DNA of 64,000 nt from Ruminococcaceae bacterium YAD3003 (GCA_900107185.1 FNPA01000003.1:124001-188000); one strand, 5' to 3'. Numbered from the stretch's first letter, positions 16,861-26,466 are shown. The notes: generated by a model from the letters alone, not told the origin. A program made the numbers and translations.

Positions 16861-18486
16861 TTACTTCTTAGCAAAGTATCTGTAGAAGAAACTGTCCTCA
16901 TAATTCTCGGCAAAGAACTGGTCCTGAATAACCTCAGCATATGAGGCTGTTCTGATATTGCCGAATGAACCGATTTCTTCTGAATCATCAGGTGTTCCGT
17001 TAACAGTATTACCGAAGATAACGAAGAAATTGAACAGCGTTGGGAAAGTCATGACCAGAACAGTTGTCATTATTGCAGCTGATTTGAGCCAACCCTTTTT
17101 AGTTACAGGTGTATTCTTTTTATCCATTACTTCAGCAACGACTCCGCTTAAGAGAATGCAGAAGAAAAACAGTCCCGGCATAGAGCCTCTCATGCTGAAA
17201 TCGTTCATGTCAGATATGCAGTAGAACGGAATGAGAACAAGTGAGATTGAAGCAGCCCAGTAAACAGGATTCTTCTTCTCCCTGCTGTACAAGATGAAAA
17301 CGAATGGCAAAACCTCGATCGCAATAAATGCGAGATATGAGAGTATGAACGACAGAGCATTGTCGTAGTAGTGCCATGCAAAATATCTGACACTGACAGC
17401 ACCTGAATTAGACATATAGTAACTTCCGAAAATGATCAGGAGCAGCAAAGCGGCTGCGATATTTACAGGACTGAATGTGTTGGCGAGAGTTTTCGAGAGT
17501 TTGGATGCTCTGTGCTTTTCGCTAAACAACATGGCAATGACGATCGGAAGTATTCCGAATACCGCCCAGGGTGAATACGCGAAAAGAATTCCTGCCGTTA
17601 ATCCGAACGAACGTGAGTTAAGTGAGATCAAAAGCAGGGCAACAATCAGGAAACAGGGAATCATCTGATTAAATACACTGCATATTTCCCTGAAGTTACT
17701 GATATAGGACATGGAATCAACCCAGCCTTCCAGCCAGAACCAGCCTTTGTAATCAACGAGTTCATGGACGAGGTTAGGAATCAGATCCAATCCCGAAAAG
17801 AAAATAAAACAAAACGGAACGGCAGCAGTACATTTCTTGATCGCTGCACTGGATGTGATCAGGCAAAGGAAGATGCCTAACGCGCTCCAGAGCAATAAAA
17901 CAAAATTGCCCGCGCCGAAACCGAAAACTTTACCTGCAAGAGCCGCCGGCATCCAGTAGATAAAATAATACGTGAAAGAACACTCGCCGGATGCCATTCC
18001 ATAGATTTCCCTGACCTCAGGGTTAGTCTGTGTGGAATAGTTATAGATGACCGGCCAGTCGTAATCGATGAGATCTTTTAATATTGCACGTCTGAACGCA
18101 TGGTCCTGGATGGTCGTGCAAAACTCTCCGATACCTGCAAGGAAAGCAACTGCAATCGCGGTTACCGCAAATCCTATCAGGTAAGACAGCGGAATAGTAA
18201 AATCGTGTTCACTCCTTAAAAGCTTTTTCCCGTCCGGATTATTGAGGCAGTCAGAAACACTGAACAGAACTATTCCGGCAAATATCAATGTAAGAGGGAT
18301 GCCTACCGATAAACGGAGATATCCCAGGAAAAACATAAACAGCGGGACTGTTAAGTAGAGGATGACAGAAGCAAAAAGCCACGGATAAGGTATTGTGATA
18401 CTTATAGACGTCTTGGAAGACTTATCTTTGGGTCCGACAGTCCTCTTCGATTTTGAAGTATTCCCTAACTGTGTTACTTCCTTCAT
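16861..18486 (-). CDS. Polytopic membrane protein of unknown function
   Basis: A 541-residue protein with a basic N-terminus and roughly 11-12 hydrophobic spans. I do not recognise a named family. Its first residues (MKEVTQLGNTSKSKRT) resemble those of the nearby YfhO protein (MKELSSLGGGKTKKTT), and the layout of short tail, many spans and polar loops is compatible with a GT-C-type glycosyltransferase or polymer-processing protein. It converges on the GtrB-like gene with a three-base gap and lies 48 bases downstream of ppiB. A role in envelope sugar transfer is only suggested by location. Confidence 0.5.
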   Translation of the reverse strand: MKEVTQLGNTSKSKRTVGPKDKSSKTSISITIPYPWLFASVILYLTVPLFMFFLGYLRLSVGIPLTLIFAGIVLFSVSDCLNNPDGKKLLRSEHDFTIPLSYLIGFAVTAIAVAFLAGIGEFCTTIQDHAFRRAILKDLIDYDWPVIYNYSTQTNPEVREIYGMASGECSFTYYFIYWMPAALAGKVFGFGAGNFVLLLWSALGIFLCLITSSAAIKKCTAAVPFCFIFFSGLDLIPNLVHELVDYKGWFWLEGWVDSMSYISNFREICSVFNQMIPCFLIVALLLISLNSRSFGLTAGILFAYSPWAVFGILPIVIAMLFSEKHRASKLSKTLANTFSPVNIAAALLLLIIFGSYYMSNSGAVSVRYFAWHYYDNALSFILSYLAFIAIEVLPFVFILYSREKKNPVYWAASISLVLIPFYCISDMNDFSMRGSMPGLFFFCILLSGVVAEVMDKKNTPVTKKGWLKSAAIMTTVLVMTFPTLFNFFVIFGNTVNGTPDDSEEIGSFGNIRTASYAEVIQDQFFAENYEDSFFYRYFAKK

Positions 18487-18534
18487 TATCCTCTTCTAAT
18501 CCCGCTGTTTAAAATATTAATCCTGATTATCAGA

Positions 18535-19020
18535 TCAGAGCTGAACAGTCATGAATTCGATCTGCTGATCCTCATAAGGTCTGTCGTTATAGTCCGTCTT
18601 TACAGAAGCGATCTTATCAACAACTTCGATACCTTCGATGAGTTTACCAAAAGCAGCATACTGTCCATCAAGGGAAGGATAGTCAGCGTGCATGATGAAG
18701 AACTGTGAGCCTGCTGAGTTAGGATCCATTGCACGTGCCATAGAGAGAACACCTCTGGTGTGCTTCAGGTCATTTCTGAAACCGTTGGCAGTGAACTCAC
18801 CCTTGATCGTATAACCGGGGCCGCCCATACCTGTTCCTTGAGGATCGCCGCCCTGGATCATGAAATTGGGAATAACTCTGTGAAAAATCAGTCCGTTATA
18901 AAAACCCTTTGAAGCGAGTTCTACGAAATTCTTAACTGTCTCAGGTGCAATCTCAGGGTAGAGCTCGGCCTTCATAACGCCGCCGTCTTTCATCTGAATA
19001 GTAATGATCGGATTAGCCAT
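18535..19020 (-). CDS. ppiB: Cyclophilin-type peptidyl-prolyl cis-trans isomerase
   Basis: Speeds isomerisation of Xaa-Pro bonds during folding. The 161-residue chain is a single cyclophilin domain without signal peptide, so cytoplasmic. Signatures include FHRVIPNFMIQGGDPQGTG with the catalytic arginine and NSAGSQFFIM. It sits 14 bases downstream of pncB in the same direction. Confidence 0.95.
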   Translation of the reverse strand: MANPIITIQMKDGGVMKAELYPEIAPETVKNFVELASKGFYNGLIFHRVIPNFMIQGGDPQGTGMGGPGYTIKGEFTANGFRNDLKHTRGVLSMARAMDPNSAGSQFFIMHADYPSLDGQYAAFGKLIEGIEVVDKIASVKTDYNDRPYEDQQIEFMTVQL

Positions 19021-19034
19021 TGTTGTTTCTCTCC

Positions 19035-20498
19035 TTATCTTCTTCTGTATGATCTTAAGATGTCATCCTTGATCTTCCAAAGCTTGGGTGACAGGTCAAC
19101 ATAATAGTTGTGAGGATTCTCAAATCTCTTAACTGAATCCCAGAGTGAATCGAGTTCCTTGGTGCAGTACGCTCTGATCTCACCGATAGAAGGCTTGTTA
19201 TAAACGAGCTTACCTTCCTTGAAGATCTGGACCATGATCTCTCTTGTTCTGTAGTTCTCGAGGACCTTTGACTTCCATGTGTTGTCAGGATCGAAGATCT
19301 CATAAGGTTCGCCGTTAGGAATCTCTTCGTCAGCTATCATAACAACGTCAGCCAGTGCCTTGCCTGTAGCGTTGTCGTAGAATCTTACGATCTTCTTGCT
19401 GCAGGGATTTGTAACCTTGCCGATACTGTCGGAAATCTTCATCTTAGGAATGATCGTTCCGTCATCAGCTTCAACAGCAGAAATCTTGTAAACACCTCCG
19501 AAAACAGGTTCTGCCTTGGAAGTGATAAGTCTCTCACCTACACCGAATGAATCGATGCATGCACCCTGGCTGATGAGGTCTCTGATGAGATATTCATCAA
19601 GAGCGTTGGAAACAGTGATCTTACAATCTGTAAGTCCTGCCTCATCGAGCATCTTACGAGCGCTCTGTGTCATGTATGTGAGGTCGCCGGAATCGATTCT
19701 GATACCCTTAAGTCTCTTACCCATGGGCTCCAAAACTTCCTTAGCGCACTTGATAGCGTTAGGAATACCGGAACGGAGAACATCATATGTATCAACGAGC
19801 AACAGAGCTCCGTCAGGATAAGCCAGTGAATATGCCTTGAATGCTTCGAACTCGTTGTCGAAAAGCATTACCCATGAATGAGCCATTGTTCCTGAGAGCG
19901 GAATGTCGAACTGCTGTCCGCAGATCGTGCAGGATGTTCCTGCAGCACCAGCAATGTATGCTGCTCTCGCACCGAGAACGGATGCGTCGAATCCCTGGGC
20001 ACGGCGAGCACCGAATTCCATAACAGGTCTGCCCTCAGCTGCTCTTACGATTCTTGCAGTCTTTGTTGCGATCAATGTCTGATGGTTGATTGTGCAAAGG
20101 AGAGCTGTCTCAAGGAGCTGTGCCTGGATGATAGGTCCTCTTACCTTAACAAGGGGCTCTTTAGGGAATACAACTGTTCCTTCCGGGATAGCCCAGACAT
20201 CACATGTAAATTCGAAACCTCTTAAGTAACTGATGAACTCATCATTGAAGTGATAGTTCTCTTTGAGGAAAGTGAGATCGTCTTCTGAGAACTTGAGGCT
20301 GGACAGATAATCGATTACCTGCTCAAGACCTGCCATAACAGCATAACCGCCGTTCTCCGGAATGTTTCTGAAGAACATGTCGAAATAAACGATCTTATCT
20401 CTGTTGCCGCTGTTCAGATATCCGTTAGCCATTGTCAGCTCATAGAAATCCGTGAGCATACTCATGTTCGTTCTGTCATTCCACATACCATAATCCAT
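19035..20498 (-). CDS. pncB: Nicotinate phosphoribosyltransferase
   Basis: Makes nicotinate mononucleotide from nicotinate and PRPP in the NAD salvage pathway. The 487-residue chain shows the N-terminal MLTDFYELTMANGYL motif, EFGARRAQGFDASV, GTMAHSWVM with the phosphorylated-histidine position, and RIDSGDL. I place the start at 20498 (MDYGMW) with GGAGG eight bases upstream; an in-frame GTG lies 15 bases earlier. It lies between the SPFH gene and ppiB with short gaps, probably one transcript. Confidence 0.94.
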   Translation of the reverse strand: MDYGMWNDRTNMSMLTDFYELTMANGYLNSGNRDKIVYFDMFFRNIPENGGYAVMAGLEQVIDYLSSLKFSEDDLTFLKENYHFNDEFISYLRGFEFTCDVWAIPEGTVVFPKEPLVKVRGPIIQAQLLETALLCTINHQTLIATKTARIVRAAEGRPVMEFGARRAQGFDASVLGARAAYIAGAAGTSCTICGQQFDIPLSGTMAHSWVMLFDNEFEAFKAYSLAYPDGALLLVDTYDVLRSGIPNAIKCAKEVLEPMGKRLKGIRIDSGDLTYMTQSARKMLDEAGLTDCKITVSNALDEYLIRDLISQGACIDSFGVGERLITSKAEPVFGGVYKISAVEADDGTIIPKMKISDSIGKVTNPCSKKIVRFYDNATGKALADVVMIADEEIPNGEPYEIFDPDNTWKSKVLENYRTREIMVQIFKEGKLVYNKPSIGEIRAYCTKELDSLWDSVKRFENPHNYYVDLSPKLWKIKDDILRSYRRR

Positions 20499-20521
20499 GT
20501 GATGTACCTCCACCCGATTTT

Positions 20522-21439
20522 TTAGGATTTTGCAATTTCTTTAATTGTTGTCGTAAGACCAGCGATACCCTGAAGATCTGAAGGGATGATGATCTTTGTA
20601 GATGCACCCTGTCCGACCTTCTCCAAAGCTTCGAGACCCTTGATAGCAATGAGTCCGTCATCAGCGCCGACGTTCTTGATCATTTCAAGACCCTTAGCAG
20701 TAGCTTCCTGTACTGCGAGGATTGCCTGTGCCTGACCTTCTGCTTCTCTGATAGCTGCTTCCTTCTTAGCCTCAGCACGAAGGATTGCTGCTTCCTTTTC
20801 ACCTTCAGCTACTCTGATTGCAGATTCCTTCTCACCTTCTGCGATAAGGATCTTTTCTCTCTTCTCACGCTCAGCCTTCATCTGCTTCTCCATCGCTGCC
20901 TGGATTTCCTTAGGCGGGATGATGTTCTTGAGCTCAACGCGGTTAACCTTGATTCCCCAAGGGTCTGTAGCTTCATCAAGGATCTCTCTCATTCTTGTGT
21001 TGATGATGTCTCTTGATGTAAGTGTCTGGTCGAGCTCCAGGTCACCAATGATGTTACGTAGTGTTGTAGCTGAGAGATTCTCAATAGCTACGATAGGACG
21101 CTCGATTCCGTATGTATAGAGCTTAGGATCAACGATCTGATAGAAAAGGACAGTATCGATCTGCATTGTAACGTTATCCTTTGTGATAACGGCCTGAGGT
21201 GCGAAGTCTGCTACTTTTTCCTTCAAAGAGATCTTCTTTGCAACACGGTCGATGAAAGGAACCTTCATGTGGAAACCTGTCTCCCATGTTGTTCTGTATG
21301 TTCCGAGACGCTCGATAATGAACGTTGTTGCCTGCGGTACGATCTTAATGTTAGGCAGTATGAGCACAAGAAGAATGATGATTCCGATTGCGATTCCTAC
21401 TACTCCGCCTGCTGTGATTCCTACGATTGGAAATGCCAT
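20522..21439 (-). CDS. SPFH/band 7 (stomatin-like) membrane scaffold protein
   Basis: A 305-residue protein with an N-terminal membrane span (about 4-28), an SPFH domain (about 30-190, with TFIIERLGTYRTTWETGFH) and an Ala/Glu/Lys-rich coiled coil (about 190-250). Such proteins form membrane ring assemblies that organise proteases or lipid domains. It is paired with an NfeD-family gene four bases upstream, the standard stomatin-NfeD arrangement. The start at 21439 has GGAGG within the end of the NfeD gene, indicating coupled translation. The client process is unknown. Confidence 0.92.
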   Translation of the reverse strand: MAFPIVGITAGGVVGIAIGIIILLVLILPNIKIVPQATTFIIERLGTYRTTWETGFHMKVPFIDRVAKKISLKEKVADFAPQAVITKDNVTMQIDTVLFYQIVDPKLYTYGIERPIVAIENLSATTLRNIIGDLELDQTLTSRDIINTRMREILDEATDPWGIKVNRVELKNIIPPKEIQAAMEKQMKAEREKREKILIAEGEKESAIRVAEGEKEAAILRAEAKKEAAIREAEGQAQAILAVQEATAKGLEMIKNVGADDGLIAIKGLEALEKVGQGASTKIIIPSDLQGIAGLTTTIKEIAKS

Positions 21440-21443
21440 AATG

Positions 21444-21896
21444 TTATCCTCCATAATTTGGTGATATCTCAACTACGAGTTTTACACCTTCAATTGCTTT
21501 TACAGTTACCTTAACTCCCTCTGCTATGTCAGTGTCAGCCTTCGCACTCCAAATCTGTCCGTCGACCTTAACCTGACCTTTGCATTCGGCAGCATTAAGC
21601 GGTACTGTTACTATCCCTTCTCTTCCGATTAGTCTGTCTGCATTGGTATGCTGGATATTTTTCTTGCGAAGCGTCTCGAGCTTCGGTCTTATCCAGACCA
21701 TGCAAAGAACAAAACATACTACGGAAACAGCCGCCATCACTATGATCTGCGAAGTGAGTGATGCGCCACAAAGGTCCATTATCATCGCTACGAGTGCGCC
21801 AACGGCGAACCAGAGCGTTGCCAAACCTGTGGTCGCAGCCTCAATGATCAGCATGACGATTGCAATGGCGAGCCAGATAACCCACCAATTGACCAT
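21444..21896 (-). CDS. NfeD-family membrane protein
   Basis: A 150-residue short NfeD protein: two hydrophobic segments in the first 75 residues, then an OB-fold C-terminal domain (about 88-146, GREGIVTVPLN to VKAIEGVKLVVE). NfeD proteins partner SPFH/stomatin proteins, which is the gene immediately downstream. It lacks the ClpP-like protease domain of long NfeD proteins. Confidence 0.9.
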   Translation of the reverse strand: MVNWWVIWLAIAIVMLIIEAATTGLATLWFAVGALVAMIMDLCGASLTSQIIVMAAVSVVCFVLCMVWIRPKLETLRKKNIQHTNADRLIGREGIVTVPLNAAECKGQVKVDGQIWSAKADTDIAEGVKVTVKAIEGVKLVVEISPNYGG

Positions 21897-21920
21897 AGAT
21901 TAATCCTCCCTTTTTAAATT

Positions 21921-21942
21921 ATGCGGGTATTCCGGCCCGCAT
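21921..21942. terminator. Hairpin between truA and nfeD
   Basis: Seven-base perfect stem ATGCGGG (21921-21927) and CCCGCAT (21936-21942). On the minus strand it is followed by an A/T-rich stretch rather than a clean T run. It may end the truA transcript or lie in the nfeD leader. Confidence 0.4.
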
Positions 21943-22000
21943 TTGAATAATTATATCACCTTAGAAATCTTTTATTAATATAAAAGGAGTCGATTGTCCG

Positions 22001-22750
22001 TTAATCGGGGAGGTAGACTTCTTCCAGAGTAAGACCCTTGGCAGGCAGCGTTTTTCCCGCCATGCTGCGGTCACAGTTTGTAATGATATTCTCAACTTCT
22101 CCAGGCTCGATCTTACCCTGCCCCACATAAAGAAGTGTTCCTGCAATTATCCTGACCATGTTGTAGAGGAACGCTTCACCGGAAACTTCGATCTCGATCT
22201 GACAGGGATCTTCTCCCGTCTCGCGAACACTAACTCCGAAAAGCCTTCTTACCGTAGTCTTCTGTGATCCGCCCGTTGCACAGAACGCAGCAAAATCATG
22301 CTCACCGGCAAAATATTTAGCGGCGGCCTGCATTTTCGCGATGTCAGGCTTAATTGGGCAATAGTAAGCATTGCGGTCGAGAAGAGGACTTCTCGTCGGT
22401 GAAGAATAAATACGGTAAATGTACCGCTTTCCTTTGATATCGAATCTGGCAGAGAATTCATCACTCACATAGAAAGACTTCTTCACTGCAACATCATCAG
22501 GAAGCAGCGCATTCATCGCCAAAGGGAATTTATCTTCAGGAATAACAAACGGGACGTCCGCATGGCTCAGGTGACATTTTGCATGCACACCTGCGTCAGT
22601 GCGTGAGCACCCCGTAAGTCTGATCTTTTCTTTGTATAACTCTTCTAATGCCTTCTCTATTACATCCTGAACAGCCCTTGCATTTTCCTGTGACTGGAAA
22701 CCTGCAAAATCCGTGCCGTCAAATTCAGTAATGAAGGCTATTCTCGGCAT
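22001..22750 (-). CDS. truA: tRNA pseudouridine synthase A
   Basis: Isomerises uridines 38-40 of tRNA anticodon arms. The 249-residue length is typical; the catalytic aspartate lies in CSRTDAGVHA, and the N-terminal EFDGTDFAGFQ motif is present. It begins two bases after the glucokinase stop. The Firmicute order rplQ, ecfA, ecfT, truA is preserved here with glucokinase inserted before truA; rplM-rpsI, which often follow, are absent. Confidence 0.96.
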   Translation of the reverse strand: MPRIAFITEFDGTDFAGFQSQENARAVQDVIEKALEELYKEKIRLTGCSRTDAGVHAKCHLSHADVPFVIPEDKFPLAMNALLPDDVAVKKSFYVSDEFSARFDIKGKRYIYRIYSSPTRSPLLDRNAYYCPIKPDIAKMQAAAKYFAGEHDFAAFCATGGSQKTTVRRLFGVSVRETGEDPCQIEIEVSGEAFLYNMVRIIAGTLLYVGQGKIEPGEVENIITNCDRSMAGKTLPAKGLTLEEVYLPD

Positions 22751-22752
22751 AA

Positions 22753-23730
22753 TTACTTGCCGTTTTTACCGTCATCAACGCAGGACTTACCCATCATGGC
22801 AGCACCTACGATACCAGCATCGTTACCCATCTGGGCCAGCTCGATACGTGTCTTCGGAACTCCGGGTCCGAAGTAAGGACGTGACATGGTCTTCTCGCGC
22901 ATCGGGATGAGGAGAGGATCACCCTCGCCGCATACGCCACCGCCTACAACAAGAACTTCAGGCATGAATGTGTTGATCGCATTTGCAAGACCATCTGCAA
23001 GATAATCTGTGTACTGGTCAACTACCTGCTCTGCAACCTTGTCGCCTTCACGCATAGCGATGAAAGCAATACGGGCATTCCACTCGCCTTCCTGCTCCTT
23101 AACCTTGTTAAGAAGTGAATCAGGGTTTGCCTCAGCAGCCTCTCTGGTCATTCTTGCGAGAGCTGAAGCAGAAGCATACTGCTCAAAACATCCCTTTCTT
23201 CCGCATCCGCACTGAACACCGCCGGATACGAGAACTGTATGACCAAACTCTGAACCTGCCTGGTTAAATCCGGAGAAGATTCTTCCGTTAATGATAACGC
23301 CTGCGCCTACGCCTGTTCCCAGTGTGATGGTAACAGAATCCTTAGCGCCCTTGCCCGCCCCTGCAACAGCTTCTGCCATGGCAGCACAGTTAGCGTCATT
23401 ATCGATATAAACAGGGAGATCAACGACTTCTCTTATAAGTTTTCTCATAGGAGCTTTGTTGAAAGGAAGGTTGCTCGAATATACAAGAAGACCTTCATCG
23501 TTATCAGGTGTTCCGGGTGAACCGATACCGATAGCTTCGATATCTTTTACTTCAAGACCTGCATCCTTGATGGCATCTACAGCGAGCTGACCCATGTCAT
23601 GGATGATCTCCTCCATAGCTCTTTCAGCTCTTGTCTTGATGGATATCTTGTTAAGGAGCTTTCCTTCTCCGTCAACAATACCGGCTTTGATATTCGTACC
23701 GCCCAGGTCGATACCGCAATAATAACTCAT
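22753..23730 (-). CDS. glk: ROK-family glucokinase
   Basis: Phosphorylates glucose to glucose-6-phosphate with ATP. The 325-residue chain has the phosphate loop DLGGTNIKAG, the active-site region IDNDANCAAM, and the ROK zinc motif CGCGRKGCFEQYAS. No DNA-binding N-terminus is present, so it is a kinase, not a ROK repressor. It would use the free glucose released by the cellobiose phosphorylase near 48 kb. Other hexose substrates of the ROK family are not excluded. Confidence 0.92.
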   Translation of the reverse strand: MSYYCGIDLGGTNIKAGIVDGEGKLLNKISIKTRAERAMEEIIHDMGQLAVDAIKDAGLEVKDIEAIGIGSPGTPDNDEGLLVYSSNLPFNKAPMRKLIREVVDLPVYIDNDANCAAMAEAVAGAGKGAKDSVTITLGTGVGAGVIINGRIFSGFNQAGSEFGHTVLVSGGVQCGCGRKGCFEQYASASALARMTREAAEANPDSLLNKVKEQEGEWNARIAFIAMREGDKVAEQVVDQYTDYLADGLANAINTFMPEVLVVGGGVCGEGDPLLIPMREKTMSRPYFGPGVPKTRIELAQMGNDAGIVGAAMMGKSCVDDGKNGK

Positions 23731-23791
23731 CTATATTCCAACCTTTCGCTTGTTTTAGGGATTTCGAACAAATTCTATCACAGCAAAATCT

Positions 23792-24601
23792 TTATCTCAA
23801 AGAAAAATCAATGACTACAACCAACACCGCAAGAAGTGTAAACATTATGCATGTCAGAACGTCTCTCAAAGTGAGTTTTAACGGGTTAAGTTTTGTCCTT
23901 CCTTTGCCGCCTCTGTAGCACCTCGCATCCATCGCAACTGCCAGTTCATCGGCACGTCTGAAACTCGATACGAACAGAGGGATCAGAACCGTAATGTATC
24001 CCTTTACCTTGTTTATGAAACTGCCCGTATCATAATCGGCACCTCTCGACTGCTGAGCCTTCATTATCTTATCTGTCTCAACAGCGAGTGTCGGAATGAA
24101 CCTCAATGCAATGGACATCATCATGCTCATTTCATGCACAGGAACCTTAATTACCTGCAATGGCTTGAACAAACTCTCGAGCGCGTCACTCATCTTAAGA
24201 GGTGTTGTCGTCAGTGTAAGAAGTGTGCTGGTCGATACAATAAGGAGCACTAGTCTTACCGCCATGATTCCCGCGCGGCTTATTCCGTAATCAGTTATCG
24301 AAATAATTTTCCAGGCGAATAAAACATTTCCCTGCTTGATCGTGAACACATTGATGATAAAAATGAACAGCACGAGAGGAATGATCGGCTTCAATGTCGA
24401 AATCAAAATTCTCGGTGTTATTTTGCCCAAAATCAGCTGGAGCACAATTATGCCAAATAATACCAATATTGCTATTGGTTCCTTGATCATGAAGATCGCA
24501 ACAAGGTAAACAGCGTACAGAATTGCCTTTACTCTCGGGTCGGTACTGTGGAGAAATGAATTTGCAGGATAATATCTGCCGATACTGATATCTTTAAGCA
24601 T
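23792..24601 (-). CDS. ecfT: ECF transporter transmembrane subunit EcfT
   Basis: Membrane coupling subunit of a vitamin/micronutrient ECF transporter. The 269-residue chain has about five to six spans and the cytoplasmic coupling motifs QSRGAD and DARCYRGG, which contact the ATPases. The start at 24601 has AGGTGG upstream and overlaps the end of the ATPase gene by eight bases; an in-frame GTG lies nine bases earlier. No substrate-binding S component is encoded nearby, so it is probably a shared group II module. Confidence 0.93.
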   Translation of the reverse strand: MLKDISIGRYYPANSFLHSTDPRVKAILYAVYLVAIFMIKEPIAILVLFGIIVLQLILGKITPRILISTLKPIIPLVLFIFIINVFTIKQGNVLFAWKIISITDYGISRAGIMAVRLVLLIVSTSTLLTLTTTPLKMSDALESLFKPLQVIKVPVHEMSMMMSIALRFIPTLAVETDKIMKAQQSRGADYDTGSFINKVKGYITVLIPLFVSSFRRADELAVAMDARCYRGGKGRTKLNPLKLTLRDVLTCIMFTLLAVLVVVIDFSLR

Positions 24602-26393
24602 TGGCACCACCTGCTTTGCAAACTGCAGTTACTACCGCTGCAGCTTCCTTCTCAGGATTGAAATACATTTCGTTAAACTCTATTGAAGGATAGATCTTCG
24701 CGAGTTCATTCTTAAGAGCACCCGAGAACCTGGCAATCCTCGGTCTCTGGATTCCGAGTTCTTCCGCCCTGTCCTTATCAAACAGTTCATCAGGCGTACC
24801 GATAGCCTTTATCTTACCGTTATCAATAAGGCATATCCTGTCACAGTTAACGGCAGCTTCATCCATGTTATGGGATACGAGAACTATCGTTGTTCCCTGT
24901 GCGCGGAGTCTCTTGATTATGCCGAACATTTCCTGTCGGCCTTTAGGATCCAGACCTGATGCAGGTTCATCGAGAACCAGTATTCCGGGGTTCATTACGA
25001 GTACTCCTGCCATTGCGGCACGTCTCTTCTGACCTCCTGACAGCTCGAAAGGACTGCTGTCCAGTTCTCTCTCGGTAAGTCCAACCTTAAATGCAGCATC
25101 TCTTATGAGGACTGTCTGTTCCTTCTTATCGAGATTCATTTTGCGAAGTCCGTAAGCGATATCTTTAAATACGGTCTCTTCAAACAACTGGTACTCCGGA
25201 TACTGGAAAACAAGACCAACATTCTGTCTGATCTTCAATGTATCCTTTTTGTTTTTGCAGGATAAGTCACCGCCCTTGGTGTGGATGATAACATCACCCT
25301 GGACGGGCCTGAATATCGCATTCATATGGGAGATAAGTGTTGTCTTACCGCAGCCGCTCTCGCCTACGATTCCCAATACTTCGCCCTTCATGATATCAAG
25401 ATTAATATCATCGATTGCTTTGTTGTCGCCGTCATATGTATAAGACAGATTTTTGACGGACATGACGACCTCTTTTTCTGTCTTATCCTCTTCTTTGACT
25501 ATTGCTTCAGGCATCTTAATACCGGGCTCATTCAGCATCTTTGTAAGACGCGTGATGAGGGCCTCATCAGATTTAAGGTCTTCTTTGGTAAGAGTATTTC
25601 CCGTGAGTTTTGCTATTTCAAAAGCAAAGTTGAATTTAACCGGACGCTTAAGTCCATACTGCCAGAGATCATCTGACAAGAATATCTCTTCAGGGGTTCC
25701 TTCCAATACGGCCTTACCCTTGTTAACAATGATGACCTTATCGCATCTTAAAGCTTCAGTCATATCATGGGTAATGGTGATAAGTGTAAGACCCTTTTCC
25801 TCACGCATCTTCTCGACCAGAGCCAGAAAATCATCTCTGCTCGTCGGATCAAGCATAGCTGTTGCTTCATCGAGAATCAGTATGTCGGGACGCATAGCTA
25901 GAGCTCCGGCAATAGCAAGCTTCTGCTTCTGTCCGCCGGACAATGCTGTAGTCTCTCTGTTTCTGTATTCATATAATCCGACATCTTTGAGAGCCTGGTC
26001 TACGCGCTCTCTTAATTCGGGATTGGGAACACCCAGATTCTCTGGTCCAAAAGCTACATCTTCTTCGATCATGGTTCCGACGATCTGGTTGTCAGGATTC
26101 TGGAAGACACAGCAGCAATGGGATCTGATGTCCCAGAACAGTTCATCATCTCCGGCATCTTTTCCGAAAATGACTACTTTACCGCTGTCCGGAACTTCAA
26201 GGATATCTATTATCTTTGCAAGTGTGGATTTGCCTGAACCGTTACTGCCTAAGATTGCAGTATAGGAACCTTTTTTTATGTTGACAGATATTCCGTCAAG
26301 AGCTGCTCTTGGCGAAATGCTTCCGTCGTCATCTGATACGTCGTATGAGAAAGTGACGTCTCTGACATCTATACTGTTCGGGTCTTCAGGCAA
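24594..26393 (-). CDS. Fused ECF transporter ATPase (EcfA1-EcfA2 in one chain)
   Basis: A 599-residue protein with two complete ABC ATPase domains that normally come from separate ecfA1 and ecfA2 genes. Domain 1 (about 7-285): Walker A GSNGSGKS (49-56), signature LSGGQKQK, Walker B ILILDEATAMLDP. Domain 2 (about 325-585): Walker A GESGCGKT, signature LSGGQKRR, Walker B ILVLDEPASGLDP. A linker with Glu/Lys-rich sequence joins them. It begins with TTG (GGGGA upstream); no ATG is available near the first domain. It powers the EcfT module encoded next. Confidence 0.92.
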   Translation of the reverse strand: MPEDPNSIDVRDVTFSYDVSDDDGSISPRAALDGISVNIKKGSYTAILGSNGSGKSTLAKIIDILEVPDSGKVVIFGKDAGDDELFWDIRSHCCCVFQNPDNQIVGTMIEEDVAFGPENLGVPNPELRERVDQALKDVGLYEYRNRETTALSGGQKQKLAIAGALAMRPDILILDEATAMLDPTSRDDFLALVEKMREEKGLTLITITHDMTEALRCDKVIIVNKGKAVLEGTPEEIFLSDDLWQYGLKRPVKFNFAFEIAKLTGNTLTKEDLKSDEALITRLTKMLNEPGIKMPEAIVKEEDKTEKEVVMSVKNLSYTYDGDNKAIDDINLDIMKGEVLGIVGESGCGKTTLISHMNAIFRPVQGDVIIHTKGGDLSCKNKKDTLKIRQNVGLVFQYPEYQLFEETVFKDIAYGLRKMNLDKKEQTVLIRDAAFKVGLTERELDSSPFELSGGQKRRAAMAGVLVMNPGILVLDEPASGLDPKGRQEMFGIIKRLRAQGTTIVLVSHNMDEAAVNCDRICLIDNGKIKAIGTPDELFDKDRAEELGIQRPRIARFSGALKNELAKIYPSIEFNEMYFNPEKEAAAVVTAVCKAGGANA

Positions 26394-26436
26394 AATATAT
26401 TCCCCTTGGCTTATTTAGTAGCACCATTTTAAAGAC

Positions 26437-26466
26437 AACGGGGAAAGATGTAAACCTTTCCCCGTT
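26437..26466 (-). terminator. Hairpin at the end of the ribosomal operon
   Basis: Perfect 11-base stem AACGGGGAAAG (26437-26447) with CTTTCCCCGTT (26456-26466), loop of eight. It lies 43 bases past the rplQ stop. The trailing T run on the minus strand is weak (GTCTTTAAAA), so some read-through into ecfA is possible. Confidence 0.6.
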
